64,000 nucleotides of DNA from Pseudobdellovibrionaceae bacterium (GTDB taxonomy: Bacteria > Bdellovibrionota > Bdellovibrionia > Bdellovibrionales > Bdellovibrionaceae): contig JAHBUS010000003.1 in NCBI GenBank assembly GCA_019637955.1, positions 62,001 through 126,000 of the forward strand, written 5' to 3'. How positions within the stretch are numbered: position 1 is the first letter of the stretch; each line of letters starts with the position of its first letter. The notes below the pieces were generated by a model. It did not search any database and was not told the origin of the DNA. It saw only the letters and a list, made by a program, of their open reading frames with translations. Below, one piece after another: positions 1 to 8,402 of the stretch. A program made the translations under genes and the position numbers.

Positions 1-1308
1 GCGTCTGAAACGCTCGAAAATGAGCCGCTCTTCGCCTTCGGGGATCCCTTTGCCAGAGTCCTTCACCGTCAGGTGCTGGCCGTCACGCGCCTGTTCGAGC
101 GTCACCGCGACGGTGCCGTCGTCGGGCGAGTATTTCACCGCATTTTCGACGAGATTCAACACGAGATGAAACAGCAGATCTTCCGCGCCCTCGAAGGACG
201 AGTCTTCTTCGGCCTCGCTGCCGGTGATATTGAACGAGATCTTGATTCCGCGAGCGCGCGCGATTTTCTCGGTCCGGGCAATCGCCTCGAGAACGATATC
301 CTCGAGCTGCACGGCGCGGAACTCCAGGCGCGACTGCCCGGCATCCACGCGCGCGAGCAAGAGCAGGTCCTGCACAAGTTTGGTGAGACGGTCGACCTCT
401 TGAAGGAGCGAGGAGATGTCGGTGGGCGTGGTCCCGCCATGACGCTGGGCCTGTTCAAGCTCGCCCTTGAGGATCGTGAGCGGCGTGAGCAGTTGATGAG
501 AGGCATCGGCAACGAAGCGCTCTTGGCTTAAGAAAGACTTCTCCAGGCGGTCGAGCATGCCGTTGATGGTGATCGCCAACGCTTGGACCTCGTCGCGCGC
601 TCCCGGCGTGGGGAGCCGCTCCGAGAGGTTGGTCGCGCCCACCACGCGGGCCTTTTCGATCATCTCGTTGATCGGGCGCAGGGCCCGCGAGGACAAAAAG
701 TAGGAGGCCATCGAGGCGATCAAAAGAATGAGCGGGATCCCAAACTCAAAAGCCCACTTGCGATTGGTGAGCTGATTCTCGAGCAGGGTCATCGGCACCG
801 CGATTTGTAAAATCAACTGCGGCGGATTGCTCGTGTCGATGGCAAAGCTGATCACGCGGTAACTTTCGGCCTCTTTCGAAGGCAGGCCCTCGACTTTGCT
901 GATCGTGCGGTAAACGGCGTCCTCACCCTTCGATAAACGTTCGACCTCGTGCTTGTAGGGGAGTTCGAAGTTTCCGAAGTTGTCGAGCTGCTCCAGGATT
1001 TTACCGCTGCGGTGACGGATCTGAATGAGCGCCGTGCCGAGCGAAAAGGGATAAACTTTAAACCGATCGAGCTGAGGCGGCGTGAGCGACAGATCGCCCG
1101 AGGGGTCGAGCGTGACCGACTCGGTCACGTCGACCGCGTAGTTGTAAAGAGCGTCGTCGAATTCTTTGGCCAGCGAGTTGGCCAGGTACTCGAAGGTCAC
1201 GATCCCGAAAGCGGTGAGGCTCGCCCCGAAAATTGCCACGAAAAGCAGCGAGAGGCGCAGCCGGATCGAAACGCGTTTGGTGAGATTACGGAGATTCTTT
1301 AAGAACAT
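1..1308 (-). CDS. Sensor histidine kinase, C-terminus beyond the window start
   Basis: Membrane sensor kinase of an OmpR-type two-component system. Read from the minus strand, it starts at the ATG at 1308 (MFLKNLRNLTKRVS) and overlaps the end of the response regulator by 23 bases, so the pair is translationally coupled. A first hydrophobic segment lies near residues 18-35 and a second just before a HAMP-like stretch; the roughly 140 residues between them form a periplasmic sensor. The H-box reads ADASHQLLTPLTILKGELE, with His as phosphoacceptor. The N-box is LVLNLVENAVKYSPDDG and the G1 box VKDSGKGIPEG; the frame is still open at base 1, so the last ATP-binding motifs are missing. The neighbour upstream of the regulator is an LtaS-like sulfatase, suggesting a cell-envelope signal. 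That link is inference. Confidence 0.93.
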   Translation of the reverse strand, partial: MFLKNLRNLTKRVSIRLRLSLLFVAIFGASLTAFGIVTFEYLANSLAKEFDDALYNYAVDVTESVTLDPSGDLSLTPPQLDRFKVYPFSLGTALIQIRHRSGKILEQLDNFGNFELPYKHEVERLSKGEDAVYRTISKVEGLPSKEAESYRVISFAIDTSNPPQLILQIAVPMTLLENQLTNRKWAFEFGIPLILLIASMASYFLSSRALRPINEMIEKARVVGATNLSERLPTPGARDEVQALAITINGMLDRLEKSFLSQERFVADASHQLLTPLTILKGELEQAQRHGGTTPTDISSLLQEVDRLTKLVQDLLLLARVDAGQSRLEFRAVQLEDIVLEAIARTEKIARARGIKISFNITGSEAEEDSSFEGAEDLLFHLVLNLVENAVKYSPDDGTVAVTLEQARDGQHLTVKDSGKGIPEGEERLIFERFRR

Positions 1309-1972
1309 AACCGACGCCCACCAGCGTCTGGATCAGCTTTTTATTGAAGGGCGCATCGATCTTTTTACGAAGCAGGTTGATGTACACGTCGATCACGTTC
1401 GACTCGCTATCGAAGTGAATGTCCCAGACGTGTTCGGCGATGTTCACGCGGCCCAGCGGCCTTTCGGCATTGCGCATGAGATACTCGAGGAGCGAAAACT
1501 CTTTGGCGGTGAGCGAGATCTCTTTGGACTGGCGCTTGGCTTTGCGTGAAATCAAATCCAGTTCAAGGTCCGCATAGCGAAGCGAGGAGCCCGTGCTGGA
1601 GGTGTGGGCGCCGGGTTTGCGGCGCAGGAGCGCGCGCACACGTGCGAGCAGTTCGTCGAACGAGTAGGGCTTCGTCAAATAATCATCGGCCCCCGCGTCC
1701 AGGCCATGAACCTTGTCTTTGGTGGTCGAGAGGGCGGTCACCATGAGGATCGGCCCCTCAAAGCCGTCGCGCCGCAAGTGCCTGGCGGTGTCGATCCCAT
1801 TTTGATCGGGGAGCATGAGATCCAAGATGATCAGGTCGTAGTCATTTTCGGAGGCGAGCGCTTCGGTCGAGAGGCCCCCCTCGGCGATATCCACGCTGTA
1901 GCCCACCTCTTGCAGGCCACGCTTTAAAAATTGCGCCATTTTAGCTTCGTCGTCGACGACCAAGATCCTCAT
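1286..1972 (-). CDS. OmpR-family response regulator
   Basis: DNA-binding response regulator of 228 residues, the usual OmpR/PhoB length. The receiver domain shows the acidic pair D7/D8, phosphoacceptor D51 in LIILDLMLPDQNG, switch residue T78 and K100 in LTKPYSF. The C-terminal half is a winged helix ending in VIDVYINLLRKKID and VGVGYVLKES, typical of the family. It overlaps the upstream sulfatase gene by ATGA (1969-1972), and the kinase start lies inside its 3' end, so the three genes form one operon. The target genes are not visible; autoregulation and control of the first gene of the operon are inference. Confidence 0.96.
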   Translation of the reverse strand: MRILVVDDEAKMAQFLKRGLQEVGYSVDIAEGGLSTEALASENDYDLIILDLMLPDQNGIDTARHLRRDGFEGPILMVTALSTTKDKVHGLDAGADDYLTKPYSFDELLARVRALLRRKPGAHTSSTGSSLRYADLELDLISRKAKRQSKEISLTAKEFSLLEYLMRNAERPLGRVNIAEHVWDIHFDSESNVIDVYINLLRKKIDAPFNKKLIQTLVGVGYVLKESP

Positions 1973-3993
1973 AAACCCGTCCTCAAACCATGTTTGCGCT
2001 CATACTCGTAATATTCATCTAAAAAAGACATCAACGCCTTGTAGCGTTTGGCCATCGCCTCCAGGTCACTCTTTGGCGACGTGGGTTGCAGACGCTCGCG
2101 GTCTTCGCGCCAATCAAAAAAGCGTGTTCTTTGGGCATTCTCGACCAAGACGGCGCCTTCGCTCGAAAAGGCCAGGCGCGAGAAATGATAAGCCTCGTGG
2201 CGCACGTCCGGGTCCAACATGTTGGACCCGATCATCGGGACCTGCCGGCCGGGGAGCGAGAGCGACATCAGCGTGGGAAAAATATCGGCATGCGAACCGA
2301 AGACGCGCGTGTCGATTTTGGCAGGCTTCAGCGCGGTCGGAATGTACAGGTAAAAGGGCACCTGCCATTTCTGGAGAAGTTCGGAGTCGTTAAAGTTCAC
2401 GATCAAAAAACCGTGATCGCCGGTGGCCGCCACCAAGGTTTTTTCGGCCAAGGGCGAAGCCTTGAGCGTGGTCATAAACTCGCCAAGCTTTTGATTGGAA
2501 TATTGAAAGGCGCGAAAGCGCGCGAGCGCCAAACTGGGATCGACGTTCAGGCGCGATCTTAAATCGATCGGCATCTCGAGCGGCAAAGGTTGGTAGGTCG
2601 ACGGCAATTGGTAGGGAGGGTGATTGGTCGTGGTCATGACGACGACGAGCTCGGGCGTGGTCGCTTCGCTCAATGTTTTTTGCACATACGCCCAGACGTC
2701 TTCGTCGAAAAGCCCCCAGTCATGCGTTTCGAGTTTGCGGCCCAGGGCTTTTTGAATTTCAAAGTCGCCCTCGACGGACTCAAATCCTTGAGTGCGCGCG
2801 AACTTGTCGATGTCGCGCCAACCCACCGCGCCGCCATAGATGAAGCGGGTTTTGTAACCCGCTTCTTGATAAATGCGAGCGGGCGCCGTGCGAAAAGGAA
2901 CCTGCAAGTACCGGTTCTCGGTCAGAAAGCCCCCATCGGGCCGGTGAGGGGTGTTGATCATCAGCGCCGAGAGGCTCCCGATGGTCGCGGTCATCGACGG
3001 CACGAAATTCAAAAACAGCGTGTCCTCACGAAAGTGTTTTTGCAGTTCGCCGGTGAGGTTAAAGCCGGGCGTTTCCAGTGAGAGCCAATAGGAGCCAAAG
3101 CTCTCCATCATCAAAACCACGACGTGCGGAGACGGCGCGCCTTTTCCCTTGTGGGCGGGAATCGTTTTTTGGAACCAGGTGAGCGGATCGTCTGCAGCGG
3201 GAAGGTCCTGCCGTCCCAAAAAATCTTGGGCCGCCGTGCGCGCATCCTGGTAGCCATAAGTTTTGGCGTTGATGTTCCAAACCGAAGTTTCGCGCAGGCG
3301 CAGTTTGATCGCACGGTGCAGGCTGTGCAGACCACTAAAAGCAAGGTAGTTCACAAAAGGCTTGTTTGAAATTGTCGCGTCGGCAACGCCCAACGGAAAA
3401 AGGCCCAAGCTTCCGCGCGCGCCCAATGCAATCACGAAGATCACCGCGAACGAGGCAAGGGCGCGCTGCCAAAAAGGGCGGTCCTTCGACGCCGCAAAGA
3501 GAGGGGCGTGAAAGACGAGACGGAGCAGCTTCCAGATCACAACAAAGGTCAAGGCCAGTCCACCCAAGATCCAGACGGCCGGGTAGTTCTTCCACATGGT
3601 GGAAATCAGCGCCTTGGTGTCGTCTTCGAAGAAGCCGAAGACCATGATGTTGAAGTGGTCTTGAAAGTACGTGTAATAAATCAAATTCATCACACTCAAG
3701 AACACGACCGCGAACGAGATCACACTGAAATAAACAACTAAGCTTGAGTTCAAGTAACGTGAAGATCTCGTCAATCCGAGCGCGTAAAGCGCCGTTAAGA
3801 TGAGAGTGGGAAGCGCGAGCGCGTAACACACCGCACTCAGGTCAAAGCGAAAGCCGAGAATCAAGGCCGCAAAAAGTTCACCGCTTTCGATATCACCGGT
3901 TCGTGTGAACAGCGACCAAGCCAAAAGGCGAAATCCCATGAGAACGGCGAGCGTGGCCAGGGACCAAATAAGAAATGGACGGAATGCACGCAT
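1969..3993 (-). CDS. LTA-synthase/OpgB-like membrane sulfatase family protein
   Basis: Inner-membrane phosphoglycerol-transferase-type enzyme of 674 residues. The N-terminal third has five hydrophobic helices (about residues 8-28, 40-73, 83-110, 138-158 and 176-192), the LtaS/OpgB plan, followed by a large periplasmic alkaline-phosphatase-like catalytic domain. Visible metal-site elements are E297 in VVLMMESFGSYW, a Thr/Ser-rich nucleophile region (SMTATIGSLSA, about 333-342) and TGDHGF further on. Known relatives polymerise lipoteichoic acid or add phosphoglycerol to periplasmic glucans. In a Gram-negative-type cell the second role is more likely, but the substrate cannot be read from sequence. 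It is the first gene of an operon with a two-component system. Its start is only 18 bases from the divergent gene at 4012. Confidence 0.88.
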   Translation of the reverse strand: MRAFRPFLIWSLATLAVLMGFRLLAWSLFTRTGDIESGELFAALILGFRFDLSAVCYALALPTLILTALYALGLTRSSRYLNSSLVVYFSVISFAVVFLSVMNLIYYTYFQDHFNIMVFGFFEDDTKALISTMWKNYPAVWILGGLALTFVVIWKLLRLVFHAPLFAASKDRPFWQRALASFAVIFVIALGARGSLGLFPLGVADATISNKPFVNYLAFSGLHSLHRAIKLRLRETSVWNINAKTYGYQDARTAAQDFLGRQDLPAADDPLTWFQKTIPAHKGKGAPSPHVVVLMMESFGSYWLSLETPGFNLTGELQKHFREDTLFLNFVPSMTATIGSLSALMINTPHRPDGGFLTENRYLQVPFRTAPARIYQEAGYKTRFIYGGAVGWRDIDKFARTQGFESVEGDFEIQKALGRKLETHDWGLFDEDVWAYVQKTLSEATTPELVVVMTTTNHPPYQLPSTYQPLPLEMPIDLRSRLNVDPSLALARFRAFQYSNQKLGEFMTTLKASPLAEKTLVAATGDHGFLIVNFNDSELLQKWQVPFYLYIPTALKPAKIDTRVFGSHADIFPTLMSLSLPGRQVPMIGSNMLDPDVRHEAYHFSRLAFSSEGAVLVENAQRTRFFDWREDRERLQPTSPKSDLEAMAKRYKALMSFLDEYYEYERKHGLRTGL

Positions 3994-3994
3994 G

Positions 3995-4011
3995 CCCCTA
4001 TTCTATAGGGG
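3995..4011. promoter_or_regulatory. Perfect palindrome filling the gap between divergent start codons
   Basis: CCCCTAT-TCT-ATAGGGG has 7-base arms and a 3-base spacer. It occupies essentially the whole 18-base gap between the ATG at 3993 (minus) and the ATG at 4012 (plus). Each arm ends in AGGGG next to a start codon, so one palindrome supplies a purine-rich ribosome-binding stretch to both genes. The promoters must then lie inside the opposing coding regions. Confidence 0.6.
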
Positions 4012-4722
4012 ATGTTACAGGGAAAAGCCATTCTTGTTGTCGATGATGAACCTGATTTGCGCGAAATTCTGTGCGATGAATTTCAGCTTGAAGGGGCCGA
4101 GGTCAATAACGCTCCCAACGGTCAAGAGGCCTTGAAAAAGGTGGAAGCGAATCCGCCCGATATCGTGGTGTCGGATCTGCGCATGCCCGGTGGGGATGGC
4201 GTCACTTTGGCGAAAGAACTCAAAAACCGCAACGCGGTGTCTCCGCTCGTGGTGCTGATGACCGGCTTCGCCGATTTGACGGCCGAAGAGGCCTACGAGA
4301 TCGGCGCCGAAGGGTTCATGACCAAGCCCTTTCATTTGGAATCGGTGCGCGAGAATTTGTCCCGTTTGCTCATGCCCTCGCGCGAACGTTGGGCGCAAAC
4401 ACCCTTCAAGGCCCCCGCAAAAACCGTCAGCGAAAGCGCGGACACCTTCCGCGCGCAGCCGGCATCGAGCTACCTGGCTCGTGGCGGGATGTTCTGGCCG
4501 GGCGAGCGCCTGCCGGTTCGCGTGGGTGATGAAGTTTCGTTCGATGCCGGTCACCATTTGAAGGGAACCGCCATTGTCCGATGGGTGCGCTCGAGCGGCC
4601 AGAATGGCCGCGGACCGGGAATGGGGCTCGAGTTTATGTCGCTCGCGCCCGAGAGTTTGATTTGGGTGGAAGAGCAGCTTCTCGATCTCAAGCCCGTGGC
4701 GTTCTTGCCCCGGGGATTTTAA
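4012..4722 (+). CDS. Response regulator with C-terminal PilZ-like domain
   Basis: A 236-residue protein with no DNA-binding domain. The receiver domain (about residues 5-120) has D12/D13 in VVDDEPD, phosphoacceptor D55 in VVSDLRMPGGDG, T84 and K105 in MTKPFHLE. After a linker, residues 150-220 resemble the PilZ domains common in deltaproteobacteria and Bdellovibrio: YLARGGMFW, then VGDEVSF, TAIVRWVRS and GPGMGLEFMS. I see no RxxxR motif ahead of it, so cyclic-di-GMP binding is uncertain. Such proteins usually relay signals to motility or cell-surface machinery by protein contact. It diverges from the LtaS-like operon, whose kinase is not necessarily its partner. The ATG at 4012 has only a very close GGGG as Shine-Dalgarno. 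Confidence 0.85.
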   Translation: MLQGKAILVVDDEPDLREILCDEFQLEGAEVNNAPNGQEALKKVEANPPDIVVSDLRMPGGDGVTLAKELKNRNAVSPLVVLMTGFADLTAEEAYEIGAEGFMTKPFHLESVRENLSRLLMPSRERWAQTPFKAPAKTVSESADTFRAQPASSYLARGGMFWPGERLPVRVGDEVSFDAGHHLKGTAIVRWVRSSGQNGRGPGMGLEFMSLAPESLIWVEEQLLDLKPVAFLPRGF

Positions 4723-4729
4723 GTCACGA

Positions 4730-5191
4730 TCAGCGACCGGGAGCGGATCCCGCGCCTGCGCCGGCACCGCCTCCGCCCAGCATCGCCGAGATCACGCGCC
4801 GGTTTTCATCATCCACTTTGACGATCACGCGCGATTTGGTTTTTTCGGCTTCGACCAAAATCGCTTGGTGATCGCCGCTCACGGTGTAAAAGCCGGTCAC
4901 GCCTTCGAACATCACTTCCCACTGACCTTGGAACTCGCGAATCACTTTCACTTTTGCCGTGAAGCTTCGGCTGGTGCTGTCTTTTTCGTAAATGTTGGTG
5001 TTCAAGCCGCCTTTCTTTGTCGCGGCGGAACCCGCCGATGCGCCGGAACCGGCGCCGCCAGCGGCGGGAGCCGGCGGGCTGTCAGACGGCGGCGGAGTTG
5101 CGGTCGTTTGAACGCCGGGAATTTGAATTTGCGTGGTGACTTGCGCACCCGCGAACAGGGGAAGCAGAACCAAAGCCAACATCAATTTCAC
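4730..5191 (-). CDS. Small exported protein of unknown function
   Basis: The start is taken as the GTG at 5191, because AAGGAGGAGA stands at the right distance before it. This gives 153 residues beginning MKLMLALVLLPLFAGA, a clean signal peptide with cleavage before QVTTQ. A Pro/Ala/Gly/Ser-rich linker follows (about residues 30-60), then a compact beta-rich region (about 65-130: FTAKVKVIREFQGQWEV, VTGFYTVSGDHQAIL, SRVIVKVDDENRRVISAML), and a Gly/Ala-rich tail. I do not recognise the fold. It is the last gene of a run with the aldehyde dehydrogenase and the EamA transporter, separated from the former by 17 bases. It is likely periplasmic or surface-exposed. Confidence 0.8.
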   Translation of the reverse strand: MKLMLALVLLPLFAGAQVTTQIQIPGVQTTATPPPSDSPPAPAAGGAGSGASAGSAATKKGGLNTNIYEKDSTSRSFTAKVKVIREFQGQWEVMFEGVTGFYTVSGDHQAILVEAEKTKSRVIVKVDDENRRVISAMLGGGGAGAGAGSAPGR

Positions 5192-5208
5192 GGATCTCCT
5201 CCTTGAAG

Positions 5209-6612
5209 TTAGATTTTCAATAAACGGCGGGCCCATTGGAGTTTGGCGGCCGAGTAGGGCGGTTGAAAAAAGCGCGCCGCGAATTTGATCGGGCCTTGCT
5301 TGAGCACGGCTTTTTCATGTGAAAAGGCGCGGAATCCGAAGTGGCCATGGTAGTGCCCCTGGCCGCTCGTGCCCACGCCGCCAAAGGGCAGCTCGGGATT
5401 GGCCAAGTGCACGAGCACGTCGTTGATCACCAGTCCGCCGCTCGTGGTCTCGCGAAGGATGCGCTCTTGCGTGCGCTTGTCTTTTGAAAACAAATAGAGC
5501 GCGAGCGGTTTGTCTTCGCGGCCCAGCCGGTCGATCACCATCGAAAGGTCGTCGTAGATCACGGTGGCCATCAAGGGCCCAAAAATCTCTTCGCGGGCGA
5601 GTGAGGTGTAGCTCGCCAGGCCCGCATTCTCGAGTTCGAAAAACTGCACGGGCCAGCGGCGCTCGTTGTCGCTCGTCGAATCCGGACCGACTTGCACCGC
5701 GAGTTTCCAACCCGCCGACTGCTTGGACATTTGCTTGAGACGCTCGAAATGGCGGGGCGAAATGATTTGGCTCAGATCCTCGTTCGTGCGCTGGGCAAAG
5801 CGCGCGCCGGCTTTGCGGATCTCGTCTTGCAGGTTCGGCCAAACGCTTCGGTGAACGAACAGCGTATCGGGGGCGACGCACGTTTGACCGCCATTCACCC
5901 ATTTTCCCCAGAGCAGGCGTTCGGCCGCCCAAGCAAGATCCGCGGTTTCGTCGACGATCGCGGGCGATTTCCCGCCGAGTTCGAGCGTCACGCTTGAAAG
6001 ATGGCGGCTGGCGGCCTGCATGACCACTTTACCGACGGCGGTGGATCCGGTGAAAAAGATGTGATCGAACGGCAGGGCGAGAAGTTCGGTGGACGTGTCT
6101 TTGTCGCCAAGAACGACCGCGACCTCGTCCTCGCTAAAAATTTCGCCGAGGATCTTTTGCAAAAGCGCCGAGCAATGGGGCGTGAGTTCGCTGGGTTTCA
6201 TGATGACCGTGTTGCCCGCGGCGAGAGCGGCGGCCAGGGGCGAAAGCGCGAGCTGCCAAGGATAGTTCCACGGTCCGATGATCAGGCAGACGCCGCGCGG
6301 GTCCGAGTGGACTTCACAGCGGGCGCCCAGCAAGAACAAACCGCTCGAGACCGAGCGCGGGCGCATCCACTCCTCGACGTTTTTGATCGCGTGGGTGATC
6401 TCGTGCACCGAGAGCAAAAGTTCGGTGAGCACGGTCTCCACCGCCGGCTTGCCAAAATCTTTTTGCGTGGCTTCGAGAATCTGATCTTCGTAGCGGCTGA
6501 CCGCTTCGAGAAGTTTTTTGAGGCGCGCGCGCCGCTCCGGTGCGGTCGATCGGCGCCACTCGAGAGCCTTGGCTTTTTGCTTTTGAAAAAGAACCGTCGA
6601 ATCTGTTTTCAT
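5209..6612 (-). CDS. Aldehyde dehydrogenase, class-3 type
   Basis: NAD(P)-dependent oxidation of an aldehyde to a carboxylic acid. The start chosen is the ATG at 6612, preceded by AAGGAC and overlapping the upstream transporter stop by ATGA; this gives 467 residues. Family landmarks are GPWNYPWQLALSPL with N115, KPSEL (139-143), FFTGSTAVGK (187-195), ELGGKSPAIV with general base E211, and the nucleophile C245 in NGGQTCVAPD. The short N-terminus and the HSDPRGVCLIIGPWNYPW signature place it with ALDH3-like fatty or aromatic aldehyde dehydrogenases. The substrate cannot be assigned. Cytoplasmic, possibly membrane-associated. Confidence 0.95.
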   Translation of the reverse strand: MKTDSTVLFQKQKAKALEWRRSTAPERRARLKKLLEAVSRYEDQILEATQKDFGKPAVETVLTELLLSVHEITHAIKNVEEWMRPRSVSSGLFLLGARCEVHSDPRGVCLIIGPWNYPWQLALSPLAAALAAGNTVIMKPSELTPHCSALLQKILGEIFSEDEVAVVLGDKDTSTELLALPFDHIFFTGSTAVGKVVMQAASRHLSSVTLELGGKSPAIVDETADLAWAAERLLWGKWVNGGQTCVAPDTLFVHRSVWPNLQDEIRKAGARFAQRTNEDLSQIISPRHFERLKQMSKQSAGWKLAVQVGPDSTSDNERRWPVQFFELENAGLASYTSLAREEIFGPLMATVIYDDLSMVIDRLGREDKPLALYLFSKDKRTQERILRETTSGGLVINDVLVHLANPELPFGGVGTSGQGHYHGHFGFRAFSHEKAVLKQGPIKFAARFFQPPYSAAKLQWARRLLKI

Positions 6613-7487
6613 GTTGTCCTTTTTGCCGGCAGCCACTTGTTCGGCCAAAGTAAAATCAGCACCGCTCCCGCCGTGAGCGCAAAGGCGATCACCGTGCGTG
6701 GACCGATCCGCTCCTGAAAGAAGAGAAATGCCATGGCGGAGGACATCCCAGGTTCCAGCAGCTTTCCGAAGCTTAGAATACTCAGGTCCATTTTATTGAC
6801 AAGGTTTGTCATGAGGGCATGGCCCAAAAAGGTCGGAAACAAAATGAGTCCGGCCACCGCGCCCCAGGCGGAGGCGTGCTCGACCTGAAACGGAGCGCCG
6901 CGAATCAGAGACGTCAGGGCAAAAAGGAGGGCGGCGGTGGCGTAAAGACCAATTGAAAAGGGCACATTCTCAAAGGTCTTTCGCGCTTGCTTACTGCACA
7001 ACAAATAAGCGGCGTGAAGCGCGGCCGAAATCACCGCGAGGGTGTCGCCGTAGGCCGAGTTCGGGGAGTGACTCACTTTGTCTTGAATCAGAATCCACAG
7101 TCCGAAAAAGGCGAGCGGATAAACAATCCAGAGACGCTTTTTGAGTGTTTCTCCGAAGAAAAAATAAGCCCCGAGCGCCGTAAAGATGGGGTTGGTGGCG
7201 AACAAGATCACGAGGTGAGCGACCGAGGTGTTTTGCGCGGACGCCACGTAGGTCCAAAGATGAAGAAAGAAGAAGACGCCCGCGAGGGTGGGCCATTTCT
7301 TGTCGGACTGATAGCGGGATTTCAGCCGCGACCAGCCGTGGCGAGTCAGTTCCCAGGCAAGAAAGATCAAGCCCGCCAGAGTCAGGCGCCAGAAGCCTAA
7401 AAATTCGACCGGCGCTTGCGCCCATTTCACAAAAATCGGCGAGGAGGAAAGGCTGATCAGCGCGGTCAGAAAGAAAAGACCCGTCAT
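6609..7487 (-). CDS. EamA/DMT-family membrane transporter
   Basis: About ten hydrophobic helices in two repeated five-helix halves, the EamA plan. Examples are LTALISLSSSPIFVKWAQ near the start, LAGVFFFLHLWTYVASAQNT in the first half and VIAFALTAGAVLILLWPN at the end. I take the ATG at 7487 (MTGLFFL, 292 residues). The longer reading would run into the divergent FKBP gene and add a hydrophilic Lys-rich tail. Family members export amino acids or other metabolites; the substrate is unknown. The stop overlaps the aldehyde dehydrogenase start by ATGA, so the two are co-transcribed. Confidence 0.9.
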   Translation of the reverse strand: MTGLFFLTALISLSSSPIFVKWAQAPVEFLGFWRLTLAGLIFLAWELTRHGWSRLKSRYQSDKKWPTLAGVFFFLHLWTYVASAQNTSVAHLVILFATNPIFTALGAYFFFGETLKKRLWIVYPLAFFGLWILIQDKVSHSPNSAYGDTLAVISAALHAAYLLCSKQARKTFENVPFSIGLYATAALLFALTSLIRGAPFQVEHASAWGAVAGLILFPTFLGHALMTNLVNKMDLSILSFGKLLEPGMSSAMAFLFFQERIGPRTVIAFALTAGAVLILLWPNKWLPAKRTT

Positions 7488-7578
7488 CTTTTTCGCTTTC
7501 TTTTTGGTTTGCTTTTGTAAGTAAGATCGGCTGAGATCATGAGGTCCAGAATCAATTTTATAAGGAGAAAGAGCAATC

Positions 7579-8265
7579 ATGAAAACGAGCAATGTTATTT
7601 TGGCGATCGCGGCCGTCGGCACCTTGGTGATGGGTTGTGAACGTAAACCTAAATTGGATACAGATCTGCAAAAAGCCAGCTACGCCATCGGCCAGCAAAT
7701 CGGTCAAAACTTGAAAAACCAAAACATCGATTTCGACAAAGACACTTTGGCGGCGTCGATCATCGAAGCGGCTTCGGGTAAAGAGCCCCGTTTGAAACCC
7801 GAAGAGATGCAGGCGGCGTTGATGAAGCTCCAAGAGGGCATCAACAAAAAACAAATGGAAGTGGCCGAGACCAACGCGGCTGAAGGCAAAGCCTTCCTCG
7901 AAAAAAACAAATCGGCTCAAGGCGTTCAAACCACCTCTTCGGGTCTGCAATACCAAATCGTTGAAGAAGGCAAAGGCAAAAAGCCGACCGAAAAAGACAC
8001 CGTTAAAGTTCACTACAAAGGAACTTTGGTCGGTGGCCAGCAATTCGACTCGTCGTACGACCGTGGTCAACCCGCCGAGTTCCCCGTGAACGCGGTCATC
8101 AAAGGCTGGAGCGAAGCTCTGCAATTGATGAAAACCGGCACCAAGGCGAAACTCTTCATTCCGCCTGAACTCGCTTACGGTCCCACACCCCGTCCTGGCA
8201 TCCCGGCCAACTCGGTTCTCGTTTTCGACGTTGAGTTGATCGACGTTGTTTCGGCGAAAAAGTAA
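7579..8265 (+). CDS. FKBP-type peptidyl-prolyl isomerase lipoprotein (FkpA/Mip-like)
   Basis: Periplasmic folding factor of 228 residues. The signal sequence ends in the lipobox LVMGC, giving lipid-modified Cys20. The next hundred residues form the helical dimerisation domain of the FkpA/Mip class (DLQKASYAIGQQIGQNLKNQ). The FKBP domain follows at about 130-225 (DTVKVHYKGTLVGGQQFDSS, VIKGWSEALQLM, LFIPPELAYG, LVFDVELIDV). AAGGAGAAAG lies 7 bases before the ATG. A strong terminator follows at 8294, so the gene is likely monocistronic. Confidence 0.96.
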   Translation: MKTSNVILAIAAVGTLVMGCERKPKLDTDLQKASYAIGQQIGQNLKNQNIDFDKDTLAASIIEAASGKEPRLKPEEMQAALMKLQEGINKKQMEVAETNAAEGKAFLEKNKSAQGVQTTSSGLQYQIVEEGKGKKPTEKDTVKVHYKGTLVGGQQFDSSYDRGQPAEFPVNAVIKGWSEALQLMKTGTKAKLFIPPELAYGPTPRPGIPANSVLVFDVELIDVVSAKK

Positions 8266-8293
8266 TCCGTTCGCGTCTCGTGTGAGACAAGAC

Positions 8294-8330
8294 AAAATAA
8301 AAAAGGCCCGCTAAGGGCCTTTTTTATTTT
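8294..8330 (+). terminator. Rho-independent terminator, usable on both strands
   Basis: Perfect 16-base inverted repeat (AAAATAAAAAAGGCCC and its complement) around the loop GCTAA, with T-runs in the right arm. It follows the FKBP gene by 28 bases. Confidence 0.92.
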
Positions 8331-8402
8331 GATCGGTGTCGCACCTCGTAGAAATGATTGATTGATCTGGTCTCCGGCTCTAAAAGTAAGGGGGGAGTGA
8401 TT

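Noticed and set aside
6612-6648. Longer N-terminus for the aldehyde dehydrogenase
   Set aside because: The extension lies inside the transporter gene, while the ATG at 6612 has AAGGAC and an ATGA overlap.
7488-7622. Longer N-terminus for the EamA transporter
   Set aside because: It would overlap the start of the divergent FKBP gene and add a Lys-rich tail foreign to the family.
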